Assembly: GCA_945643635.1 (NCBI GenBank)
Contig: CALZFC010000143.1
Span: 70,001 to 134,000 of the forward strand
Length of the DNA: 64,000 nucleotides
From: Allodiplogaster sudhausi
Lineage: Eukaryota; Nematoda; Chromadorea; Rhabditida; Diplogasteridae
Direction: 5' to 3'
In this document: positions 40,195 to 51,200 of the stretch, one piece after another
How the letters are laid out: every line of letters starts with the position of its first letter
Numbering within the stretch: position 1 is the first letter of the stretch
Position numbers and translations under genes: made by a program
Notes under the pieces: model-generated
Told to the model about the DNA's origin: nothing
Databases searched by the model: none
Seen by the model: the letters and a program-made list of their open reading frames with translations, nothing else

Positions 40195-43100
40195 CTATGG
40201 AGCGAAAACGCGCGCGGCCATCTTGTGGGAAAAGGCGCGCTTCTCTGCTTCGTTGCTCATTTTCTTCTCATCATCGACGGCTTCACTTGCTGAGATGACG
40301 TTGTCCCTCATGTCGATGGCCATCTTGAGACCGTAGGCGAGCTTTCTCTAAACGATATTCATCTGTACTATTCTATCTGTTCTGTTTGTTGATTACTTTG
40401 CTTTTACATATTTTCTATTGCTAATTATTCAACCACGTGTCACTCCGATGCCGTAAATTTAGTATAAGTATATGTGCGTAACTTTAATCTGTTGTTCAAA
40501 GTACCGTAAATGGCATTTTATAAAACACGCAACAACAACAAAAATAACCTGAGTTTCTGGTGGAAGTCTCTCGCAGAACATTTGAACAGCGACGATGACC
40601 TCGTTGTATTCAGAGATCGGCCCGTCGATGACCTTGAAGAGAAGAGTCGCCAGCTCAGCACGCAGCTCGGCACTCTGGGCCACCTGTTTTAGAGGAAACT
40701 TTCGTTATTGCGAAAAAACCGCGGCTCTACATAGAACGTTGGAACTTTTATGCTCGATAAATAATTTTAATACTCAATCAACAAGTTCGCTAACCATTTG
40801 GCAAGGAAGCAGCTGAAAAATGATGTCGCCCGCAGGAATGAAGTGGCGAGTGGGCAGAGAATCCGACGGCTTCTTTTCATTCACACCCTCAAAGAAAGTC
40901 AAGAGTTACTACAATTCCAAAAATGCCCTTTACCCAGCAAATGAAGATCCAAGATAGTTTTTTTTTGAAGAAATATGTTTACGTCAAAGTTTACAAGGTC
41001 AAGACGCCTTAGGAACTTGTTGTAGATGAAAAAAAATGAGTTTTTTTTTTCTTTTAAATTAAAATTACATAGGAGTTCACATATGTATGTATTGCAGACT
41101 CAACGCGCTTGCATGTGGTCCTTGACGCAGGGCTTCTCGTCGATTGTCTGCTCGTTCTTCGTGAGTCGGCCGACCTGCTTGTCCTTCTTGTTGCGGATGG
41201 TCCGGCTGCCGGTTGCTTCCATCGCTTTCTTTTGGTTCGCCGCTTTTTTGATCGGGTCGAAATGGTCCTGATAGCCATCAAATTTAGGTGCGTCGCCTGC
41301 CTCCGCAGGAATGAAGTGGCGACGCGGAGGGGCCACACGCACACTTTCAATCTCGTACTGAAAGAAAAGGAATATTATTATTGTGTGCAAATAGCAAAAT
41401 GAAGAACCAGGAAATGGGAAAAGTTTATTATTCTAGCACTAGGAAAAAAAAGAATATGGACAACTAATTGAAAGGCAATTCTTGGATTGCCGATATGAAT
41501 GAATTCTTTTAGACGTTAATTAGTAGGGAGAACTTTCACAAATCTGAATGTACATCCCGGATCAACTGGCCTGTTTGTGCTCTGCGTGGGCGATTTCAAT
41601 CGTCCGCTTCATGTCCTGTTCATTGCCGAGCTGAAATAACATGCAAAATGATCGTTTATTTAGCTTAATATTTTCAAAGAGAAAACAAAACGACCGTCGT
41701 AAAATCGATGAAAATTTCCTGCAACTTGTTGTCGTCGTCGTCTGGCTTAAAAAAAGCTGGACTGATTCTTATGTTAGGAGGGCACATAAAAGGCACCCGT
41801 GTTTTCCCCACCATCAGGAAGATCAAATTTTCTGCGCAAAAATAAAAATTTCGGTCTATTGATCCCCGAAAAGCTGGCGAAAACAAGGGTTTCTCTTCTT
41901 TTTATTTCATGCCGAAACAAAAATAGAAAATAGGTTACTTGCTGCACTTACATACATGGTCGTCAATTGATATGTAAATGTTCTCTTTTGTTACATGGCA
42001 AAGGACCAAGTAATTAAAAAGTATATTGGTTTATCAATGGCTTTTATAAGCTATTTCTTATTATAATGTTTAATATAAAAAAACAAGTCGCTCACTGCGA
42101 GTCCAAGAATTGACTGCGCTCGGTTATACAGGGCCGTGAAATTGTCGAACTGCCAAATGTCATATCTCACGAGGACGCGAACGAAACATCCAAAGACTTC
42201 CTGGAAAGGGAAGAAATTACAGCTTAATCCGGATTGGACATGTGCACCAGTAAACAATAGCGATAAGAAAGAAGCTCGCCCGCTCCCTCCATTGAACATT
42301 TAATGTAGAGGTTGATAAGGGATATTTGGTAAATCAAAGTAGCTCGATCATTGGAAAACTACAGTAAGCCACGGAAAACTACAGTAACCCATGGGAAAAC
42401 TACAGTAACCTTGACAGCCGGCAGCTTCTTCTTGGCGCGACCCTTTGGCAGGGCTTTGTCGGCTGCTTCGATGGCAGCCATGATTTCTTTCAGGAGATTA
42501 CGCTGCTCGATGCCATTTTCGTAAACGTATTTCTGAATATTTATATTACATTACAATTCTGAGATACACCTTGTTGTTTTCCGTGATAATTCGATATTAA
42601 ATTGATCAATTCAACAGTTTGTCGATAAAAACGAACCACTCGTCCACGATACGACTTTTATCCAATTTCTCTTTTTTTAATTTGGCAGCAAATAACAGCG
42701 TAAAAAACTCACAACAAAAGAGAAAAGAGAGAGAAAGAGAGAAAAGAGAGAAAGAGAATGAAGAAAGAAAAACTCAGACTTTTCCTTCCGCCGCATCCCT
42801 TCCGATCTTCTCGACCTGGCTTGCCCACTCCTGAAACTTACTTTATTTTATATGTTATTTAAATATATAAATGTATTATCTCATTGTAAGCTTACAATTA
42901 CACCTTGTTGACCACCTCAAAGGAGTAAAATCATAGAAAACAATAAATTGTAGTATGAATGCCACACTTCTCCTCCTTACTTCGCAGGTCAGCACAATCA
43001 CTGAAATAAAACACGCGCGAATGAGATTGCAAAATGCGCGGCAATTTGAAATGCCACGTAATTTGGTTCGGTGATCGCTCTCATTTTAAAACGAACAGCC

Positions 43101-43927
43101 ATTAACAGTATTTGTTTTATTTATTAAATATGAATAATTTTTTTAATAAGTCAAAAGGGCTTTTTTAATAAGTCAAAAGGGCTTGCTCGCTGTTCAACAC
43201 TTAAAATTTTAAGATAGATTTTAAACCTTAAAAATATTATATACATTTTTTTTTACAAGCTGGCACAAGAGAATCTCTGCTCGCTTGTCGATGGCCACGA
43301 TGAGGCGATTTCCTTTGCCATCACGTTCCCAGAACAGTTTGGCCAGCTTTTCCGAGCACTCCTAAAGTTGAAGACGAAATTTTCCTTCAAGTACCTATAT
43401 ATGCGTTAATAAAACGCCACCCTCTCATTATTGGTTCCCATTTTCGCATTGTCACATCAAACATATGATGACATTCATAAAACTAAAACTTCTCACACAA
43501 AGCTATCCTTTGTATCGATAACCGTTTGCCTAACCATTTTAGTCGTTCTAACAATAAGCATTTAACAAGCTCTTTAAATATATAGTAATAAAATAGCTGA
43601 GGAGCCTTGGCAGTCGTCAACTTCGCCAAGGCGACTCTCTTTGGCCTCTGATTGAGAACAACTTCGAAGGCCTTCTGGATGTCGGTCAGATTCGCTTCTT
43701 GTTTCTCACGTAACTCGCGCGCCACCGCCTGAAGAAATAGGCTAATGGTAAATATTATTTATATTCAGGAAATGTAAATAGCTGCCTCAATGGGAGTTTT
43801 TCTTGTTTTGTTATTAGCAAATATTAAATATGAAGTGTTATACACAAAAAAAATGCAAGTCATTACTAACGACTGAATTTGCAGCACCCTTGAAAATCTC
43901 GTGAAGAACGTCGTAATCTTCAGCCAT
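40195..43927 (-). CDS. Unidentified alpha-helical protein
   Basis: Starts ATG at 43927 (MAEDYDVLHEIFKGAANSV). Exons: 43871-43927, about 43597-43728, 43257-43361, 42780-42830, 42410-42532, 42096-42200, 41695-41745, 41571-41630, 41105-41357, 40795-40887, 40549-40683 and 40195-40347 (stop tag). Possibly also a 12-base exon at 42904-42915. Segments are rich in Glu, Lys and Ala and predicted helical, for example VARELREKQEANLTDIQKAF, YDIWQFDNFTALYNRAQSIL and YGLKMAIDMRDNVISASEA. No membrane segment or known motif is seen. Exons 41105-41357 and 40795-40887 both encode RHFIPA from an identical 19-base stretch. The junction between these two does not close in phase, so they may be alternative exons. 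About 430 residues. Family not recognised. Confidence 0.5.
42360..42412. repeat. Tandem GGAAAACTACAGTAACC repeat
   Basis: Three near-identical 18-base units (ggaaaactacagtaa plus 3-4 bases), of the ACTACAGTA type also scattered elsewhere, for example gggttactgtagac at 8995-9025. Confidence 0.8.
43020..43092. mobile_element. Possible diverged end of the TTAA MITE family
   Basis: Contains gcggcaatttgaaatg and ttcggtgatcgctctc, matching the right end of the family at 47010, but no matching left end or clean TTAA pair was found. Confidence 0.4.
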
Positions 43928-44577
43928 CTTTCAAAGGAGGAGATTGCTGGGAGACGGCGGGAGAGACTGGAGAGGATGAGAGCTGCGCAAAAGACAACCG
44001 ACTGTGACGAGGGGGGTTAAGCTAAAATGATTGTTATTTCATAGCTGACAACGTGTGAAAACATTTCGAACAAGAGTTCCAGAATTTTCCAGAGTACGCT
44101 TCTAAACATTTGAATACTGCATTTAATTTTTTGCAAATTGGAGAACTTGTTTGTTTCTTGGATAAGAGGTCAGCAAAGTCAGGAAAGCCTCATTGCTGTT
44201 ATTGATAAGTTAGAAAAACAATGTCGGAAACCAAAACTCTTCGCCAAAAAGATAACATGCAGATGCTGTATAAAAGGCATGAAAAAGGTCAGCCCTCAAA
44301 TTTTATTGCGATTTCTTTGTATTATGTCCACCTGTGACATGGCATTCAAAACTATAATTAAAGCAACACTGGAATACCCTTTTTCTATCTTATGGTTAGT
44401 GGCAAATTGTCGAGGATCACTGAGAAATCATATGGAAGTAAATATTTATAATTCACTTCTAGCTAATTGTAACTTGCAGAAATGACAGGAGTGATCCGGG
44501 CAAATTGCAAGAATCTACGAGGTAGCGCACAATGCAGATTCGTTATAAAGTCATAGAGAACTCGGCGACAAGGTTTA
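43928..44577. other. Intergenic, no gene supported
   Basis: A plus-strand open frame of 115 codons at 44138-44485 lacks splice support, homology or typical codon use here. Confidence 0.4.
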
Positions 44578-45286
44578 GTCATAAGAAGGAAGAAGAGAGG
44601 ATAGAAACCGGATGAGGAGAATGGCGATCAAGTCGGAGGAGAAAGTCAAGACGAAGAGGATGTTCACTTTGCTCCCGCTGAGGTAAGGCAGCGGGGCGAC
44701 GAGTGACAGGCAGAGCTACAAGAGATTAATTTCGTTCAAAATGTATGATTGAAGTTACTACGTTCTTACCCAAGTCATTTTAAAAGCTTGGTAAAGCTTT
44801 CATGAAATGATTCGATTTTATTTAAGTTTTACATCATTAGTTTAAGAATATTGCGCAGTAACAGCACCGTGTAGAGCACAAAGATCGCAACGCGGAGGCG
44901 AGATTCGGGAGAAGTCGACGAGACGCCGTTTTCCTTTATGCCAGTCACCGCCTGCCTCCGCGAGTGTCGGATGCGAAAGAAGACGACAATATAGATGAAG
45001 AGCATCACGAGGCAGCACGCGTACGCGATGAATTTGAAGAGCTGAGGAAAGGAGAAAATTACAATACTCTTTTTGCCTCTAAAATCGATCAATACGGTAA
45101 AGAAATTGAATTGACTTGACATGACTCGAACTGACATTTATTATTATAATGGCGGCTGCTCTGCTCTGCTTGTAAGCCTGGAGGGCTTCCATAAATCGAC
45201 GAGAGCATCCGGCGTAGGAGAGCGCGGCTGGCACGCAGACGGAGACGATCCAGAGAAGGACGAGCAGCCATGAGAGCAGCGATCGC
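44578..45286 (-). CDS. 7TM-like (serpentine receptor) C-terminal half
   Basis: Exons 45136-45286, 44833-45041 and about 44578-44715 encode four hydrophobic helices: LLSWLLVLLWIVSVCVPAAL, FIAYACCLVMLFIYIVVFF followed by basic RIRHSRRQ, RVAIFVLYTVLLLRNIL, and VNILFVLTFSSDLIAILLIR. Order and spacing resemble TM4 to TM7 of a nematode chemoreceptor or rhodopsin-like receptor. TM1 to TM3 were not found upstream, and the phase between 44833 and 44715 does not close. It may be a fragment or pseudogene, or its upstream exons were missed. Which receptor class is not clear. Confidence 0.5.
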
Positions 45287-46497
45287 CTGATATCGAGTCA
45301 GGCTTAAAGACGCTGTCCAGGGACATTAAACACTACTAAAGGGAAGAGCATGTAATAAGAGAGACGCAGACAGTATTGCACGGCAGATGTTTAAGATTTC
45401 GTCTCTTTTAAAACACATTTACAAGTGCAGAACTGGAACAATGGTTGAATAATAAAACAATGGTTGCATGAGAAAAAATTGTATTATCGCAATGGAGAAA
45501 TATATCTGGAAACAGCGAAGTAGGACAAAACTTGTGTTCCCCTATTTTCCGGTATAACAGAATTTGATCCTTTCTTCGCGTAGGACCAAGTTCTCCAGTG
45601 TCGTCGATTTTGTTCGCGAAGTCTTACTCCTACTTGTGATATCTCTACTTTTATTCGCCCTCTGGGCGCAAGCCAAATAGACGGCATTTCAATTTGCCCG
45701 ACGACCACGATGAAAGGACCCTTTCTGATCCCCAGAAAGCGGGGGTACCAAGGATATCCTTGCTTTTCTTGTACTTTGGAAAGATCATGAAAAATTTCCC
45801 AAAAATATGTTCTTAGTTTGGAAATTAGTAATTTTTTTCAATGTCATGCAAAGAGCTCTTTGCAAGTTTGCTCAACACCAGACACAAAATTCAAATCGGA
45901 GCTAACAAAACTACCCTAAGGAATCGAAAATTGAAACCCTTATTAGGAATTCGGAATGGTCATTGGGTACAGAGCAACTTTTAAAGTTGTGTCTCTAGCC
46001 TCGAGAACGCCCTCCAGAACGCTCTGATTTAAATAATACAGCTTTTTTATGCAAACCTTTTCTTTAGAACTTCGCTTTAAAACTTTTCAAATGCATATTC
46101 CATTAAAATTTTTTTATCTCACTCAGAGCATGTATGTATGTACATCGGTTGAAAGCAAAATAGAAGCTTCGCACACAAACAGTAGCACCAATCGGCTTGT
46201 GTTTTTTTACTTAAAACACGATCAGAGACGTTTGGAAGGCTATGAAATTTAGCTTATTGAGTCGAGACAAAAACTGCGCATGAAATTGGAGCAACAAAAA
46301 TAGCAACTACGATAACGTAAAACTAAAGAGGCAGTGCCGTGAAACAAATTGAACTTAAATTGCAAAATAATCAACACTTGCTTCGACCATTATAGTTTGT
46401 GGAAGAATAAAAAAAATTCTAACGTAACTGAAAAAAAGAAATGCAAAACAAATATGTTAATCGTATTAGAGAAGTAGAACTAGAAGTATGAATATGT
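45287..46497. other. No gene seen
   Basis: AT-rich, with only short frames. The missing TM1-TM3 exons of the receptor were looked for here and not found. Confidence 0.4.
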
Positions 46498-48260
46498 TTA
46501 TAAAAAAATAAAAATAAAAGCCTTCGCCAATGTCAGCCACTCCATTTTCATCTCTTCATTTCTGTGATAGCATTTATTTCGTCTTCGTTTGTTGTTGACT
46601 CTCTCTTACTCTCTTTCATGCTCTTTTTAAGAAAACATTTCCTTTATTATACTTTGGACACTGTCTCTTACTCTCTTTCATGTTTTTTTTTAAATATTTT
46701 TTTCTTAAATAAAAACTCGCTGTCGGCAAATGGATATGTTGCTAGAAAAAAAATGTAAAAATAAAATAAATAATAAGTAGAAACTATACAGGAAGGGATT
46801 AAGAAGGCCGGGCTACATACGTGAGATCGATCGGCTTCTCATTGATGCGATGCTTTATGACTTGGTGCTTGAAGACGGCGGCCAAGAAATTGCACTCGTA
46901 GCTGCAGCAGACGACGCAGTGGAACTGCTTCTGAGGATGATGCGACTTGGCGTGCGAGATCATAATCCACTTTGGCGCGCGTCCCAGATGGATGGCAGAG
47001 CGACACAACTTAAAGGAGGGCGATCACCGAAAAATATGTGATATTTCAAATTGCCGCGGCCCTTCGCACTCTCATTCGCACGTGCTATTTTCACGCAGCG
47101 GGTTTTTTTTAATAGCATGAGAGAATGAGAGTGAGGAAGCACAGGGCAAGCGCGGCAATTCGAAATTGCATTAAATATTTTTCGGTGATCGCCCTCCTTT
47201 AATGTGGTGCAAACATGGAAGAGTAGGAAACTAGACAGAACGGATTTAGGAGGCTATAAAAAAGGCAGAAAGGAAAAGAAAGAAGAGTACCAAAGGAAAA
47301 AAGGAAGAAAAGACAAAAAAGATAGATAAGACAAGAAATAAAAAATAAGTATTAAAAAATGAACAGAAAGAAAGCTAGAGATTGAGAGCGAGAGATGGAG
47401 AACGAAAGAAGAAGAAGAGACAAAACACTTTAAGACATTGGTCTGCATACTTTAAGAAGTTAGATTCGCACCTTACGACATTGGTCTGCATACTTTAAGA
47501 AGTTAGATTCGCACCTTACGACATTGGTCTGCATACTTTAAGAAGTTAGATTCGCACCTTACGACATTAGTCTGCATACTTAAAGACTGCCTAACCTCGC
47601 ACTGGACAATCGATTGGTTCCCTTCTCCTGTACTCTTCTCGTCGTCCCCTTCAGCTGAAACTTCTCCGACGTCGTCATCCGAAACGTTCGCCTGTTAAAA
47701 CATATTATTCCTATGAGGGAATAAAAATACTCTCACACATATGCGCAGAATACCCTCTTTTTTAAATTCACCTTGTCAAGTTTCTAGCTTCCTCCTGCAG
47801 AGATTCAACAAGCATGGCCAACAAAAAGTCACATAATCATTCACAGAGTCAATTTGAATACTATTCGGATGTGATAATCAACTTGTGGTATTCAAAGCCA
47901 TATCGCAGAATATTTCAAATTTCCCGTTGGAACTTGATTGCTCGTAGACATCGTGTTTTTTTCCGTCACAATCAGCCTTCATCGCTGCCCTCTATGTCCT
48001 CTTGGTCCAGCACATGTGATTAGTACGGTAAATACCCTTATGTCGGATTTCGACGGTAAATACCGTAGCCACAACCGTAGTTTTTAATGGAATTTTTTCT
48101 TGTGTGCACTCCTCAAATGCAGGGGAGGGGGGGGGGGGGGGTGGCCTACCCCTTCGGGAAGTCGCTCACCACGCTCAATTCAGTCGCATGCAAGGGGACT
48201 TGGTAGATAAGGGCTACCTAGCCTACACTCCCCATTCTATTATTATTATTGTTATTATTC

Positions 48261-48298
<38 letters not shown>

Positions 48299-51200
48299 AT
48301 TACTATTGTATTACCATTCACAATATTTTTTTATCTTGCAACTTTGTTTCACATGACATGATATTGTATAGTGTAGTCACATCATTAGACTTGATGTACA
48401 TATATATGTATGTATGTATGCATATGAATAAATGCATAAATATATAGAAAGGCACACTCACCTCTGCTGCTGCTGCGGCCTCTTTCCTCAGAGGCGTCGA
48501 CCTCACATCGAACGTGTTCTTCTTGAAGCGGAATTCCGCGATTCGATCAGCCAGCGTCGGGAAGCAGCTCTTCATCGTCTCCCGCCATTCGTTCTGCATC
48601 TTCTCGTCGCTGCAACAAAAAAAAGGTTTTTAGTTTTTTTTTTCGTTGTTTCAAATTTGATCAAGGATTTCAATATGTATTAGGAGTCGTGTATTAATGC
48701 ATGAAAGATATAATTAATCATTAGATAAATAAATAAATAAATAAATAAATAAAACATTCCGATCACATTTTTTTCATTCTTGTTCCATTTTCCCACGATA
48801 AATATTTGAATGCGTGAGACAAAAAAAATAGAAGTGCAAAAATAGTATCGATTACCACATATCGATCGGCCTGTCATGGATGCCATGCATCGTTGTTTGA
48901 TGCTTGCGTACGTTGCCGGCATAGTTGCTCGCGAACGCACAGGCGGCACATCGAAACTGTTTGCAGCGATCGTGCTTCTTCGCATGATGAAGAAGATGCT
49001 CATGACGCCCATACTTGAGCGTGCAGACGGCGGGACAACGCTGAACGGATAGTACATATATATTTTTCATGTGTATATCATAATAATCACAAGACATTCT
49101 CCAGTGCTGAAATAGGGTACAAATAAATAAACTGCAGACAAATTAGTTGAAACCTTAAAACTTCTTCATGGAATAGCAACAGAAAGAGAAGTGTGAACAT
49201 TGGAGGGAACTTACCGCGCATTTGTACGCTTGCTCTTTATCATCTAATCCGCGCACGCGAGATGCTTCATCGCACGCAGAGGACGTCACCTAAAAAAAGG
49301 AGAGAGAAAAAACGGGCATATACGGTGCAAGTATTACTATTCAATACTTTTTTTTTAAATATTTCACACTAATACCAAATTATTGGTTTTTGGCAAGATT
49401 GACAAAAAAAGAGATAGAAGAAAGTAAAGCAAATAAATCACATGATGATGAAATGTTGATGAGCAGACCTCATTAACGTTGGGCGTGTCATCGTTGTTCC
49501 TCTTTCCAGCTTCTTTGGCTGCATGCGAGAATACCGATAAAATACGTTGTTTAAAACTTGTTGAATACTAAAATTTTGAAATATTTAACAGGATGTATAA
49601 ACACTCTTCAAACTAACAACAGCAAAAAAGGGAGATAATCATAAAACAATTTACATAATAATCAAAATAACTGAGAAATACAGATGGTGCAGATCAACAA
49701 GGCCGGTGCAGGCGCTTTTTTTTGTTTAACGGAAAATATATTAATTTAGCTTTGCAGCCCCCGGCACTGGATCATGTTCAGCACCAGAATACAGCAGACC
49801 TCATCGACGTGCGGCCTATCGTTCGAGTGAGGATGCTGCAGAAGGGGAGTGCGGAGCAGCGGCCAACCCTTCACATCTTCATCCATATCAAAAGGCTCGA
49901 TGTGCTCTCCTCGCATCTAATGATTAAGGAAATGATAGCCTCTATCAACTTTATATACGAATTTTATTGAAGCAACCAAAAAATATCATACATACCTCAT
50001 TTAGAGAATCTTTTTTTATCGTAAGAGGACAACGTAAGAATAAATGGAAAAATATTGTGTATAGTATTGAAAATTATACGAGTTATTTGGAAATGGGTCT
50101 CCGAATGAACACAAACATACTCCCGAAAGCTTGAAGATATTTAATATGTAGTTTAAATCGGTAGTAAGTGCATCAGGGACTAAAGTATGGCGCTTACCGA
50201 GAAAAAAATTATGTTATCTCTCATTCGCGCATGCTATTTTCACGCAGGAGCGTGTTTTTACGACCTGCGAAATAGCATGCGAGAATGAGAGTCACTATTC
50301 GCAATTAGAGATGGAACAGGACGGGCCCGCCCGGGCCCTTGGGGCCAGCCCATATTTCCAAGGCCCTCTAGGGACGGGCCGGTCCCAACCATATGCAATA
50401 CACATAACTCCAAGAATAACTAGATATTTTAGGCCCTAAAACTTACGCTAAGATTATTGAGCGTAGAAGATGAAACCCTTGCTGCAGAGGTACTCGCATC
50501 CTGTTTAATAGTCGAAGCTAAAGTAAGAATTAATCAGTGTTTAATCTCTACACAATATTACAATGGGGAAAAATAATATGACTACGAAAGAACAAACATC
50601 TCTTTGCAGGCATGATTGAGATTCTCAGAGAAGTCTTCTCATTCCCATTCTCTGGAGCACCAGCGTTCATTTCTGCTCCCTGCTGACACGATATCAGTAA
50701 CTTACGGAAAGTGTTAGAAATATACAAAAAAAATGAATGGAAGGACCTTTGTTCAAATGCCCGGTAAGCCTAATTGGATAATAATCATGTCTAAATGAGT
50801 TGAAAACGTTGAAATTTGTTAGTCAGTTTTTTTGCATGAAGTATTTCAAAATTTTCAAAAAAATTTTATATATGTATTTCAAAATAGTAACCGCAAACAT
50901 GGACAAACAACATTTTCAGATCCGAATAAAAAATTTCTGAGCATGAAATCACAACTTCGTATACAAGGTACGAAAGCTGGATTGTATATTTTGGTGCGAC
51001 CCAAATAATCCAGAATATAGCCCTCAAAAGCCCCTCCACGAAACCAACTATCACAAAACGGAGCAAAGTTCATGACGAACGAAACGGCTTATTAAAGGAG
51101 GGCGATCACCGAAAAGTCATTGACGATAAATGAACCATCTTAGTTATTTTCGAATAGTCTGGGGCATGAAGAAAAAGAATATGTATATGAAAATGTACAA

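Noticed and set aside
44138..44485. 115-codon plus-strand frame
   Set aside because: No start context, splice partner or recognisable motif. Composition is like the surrounding noncoding sequence.
47434..47590. CRISPR-like repeat array
   Set aside because: It is a eukaryotic minisatellite with 43-base head-to-tail units and no distinct spacers.
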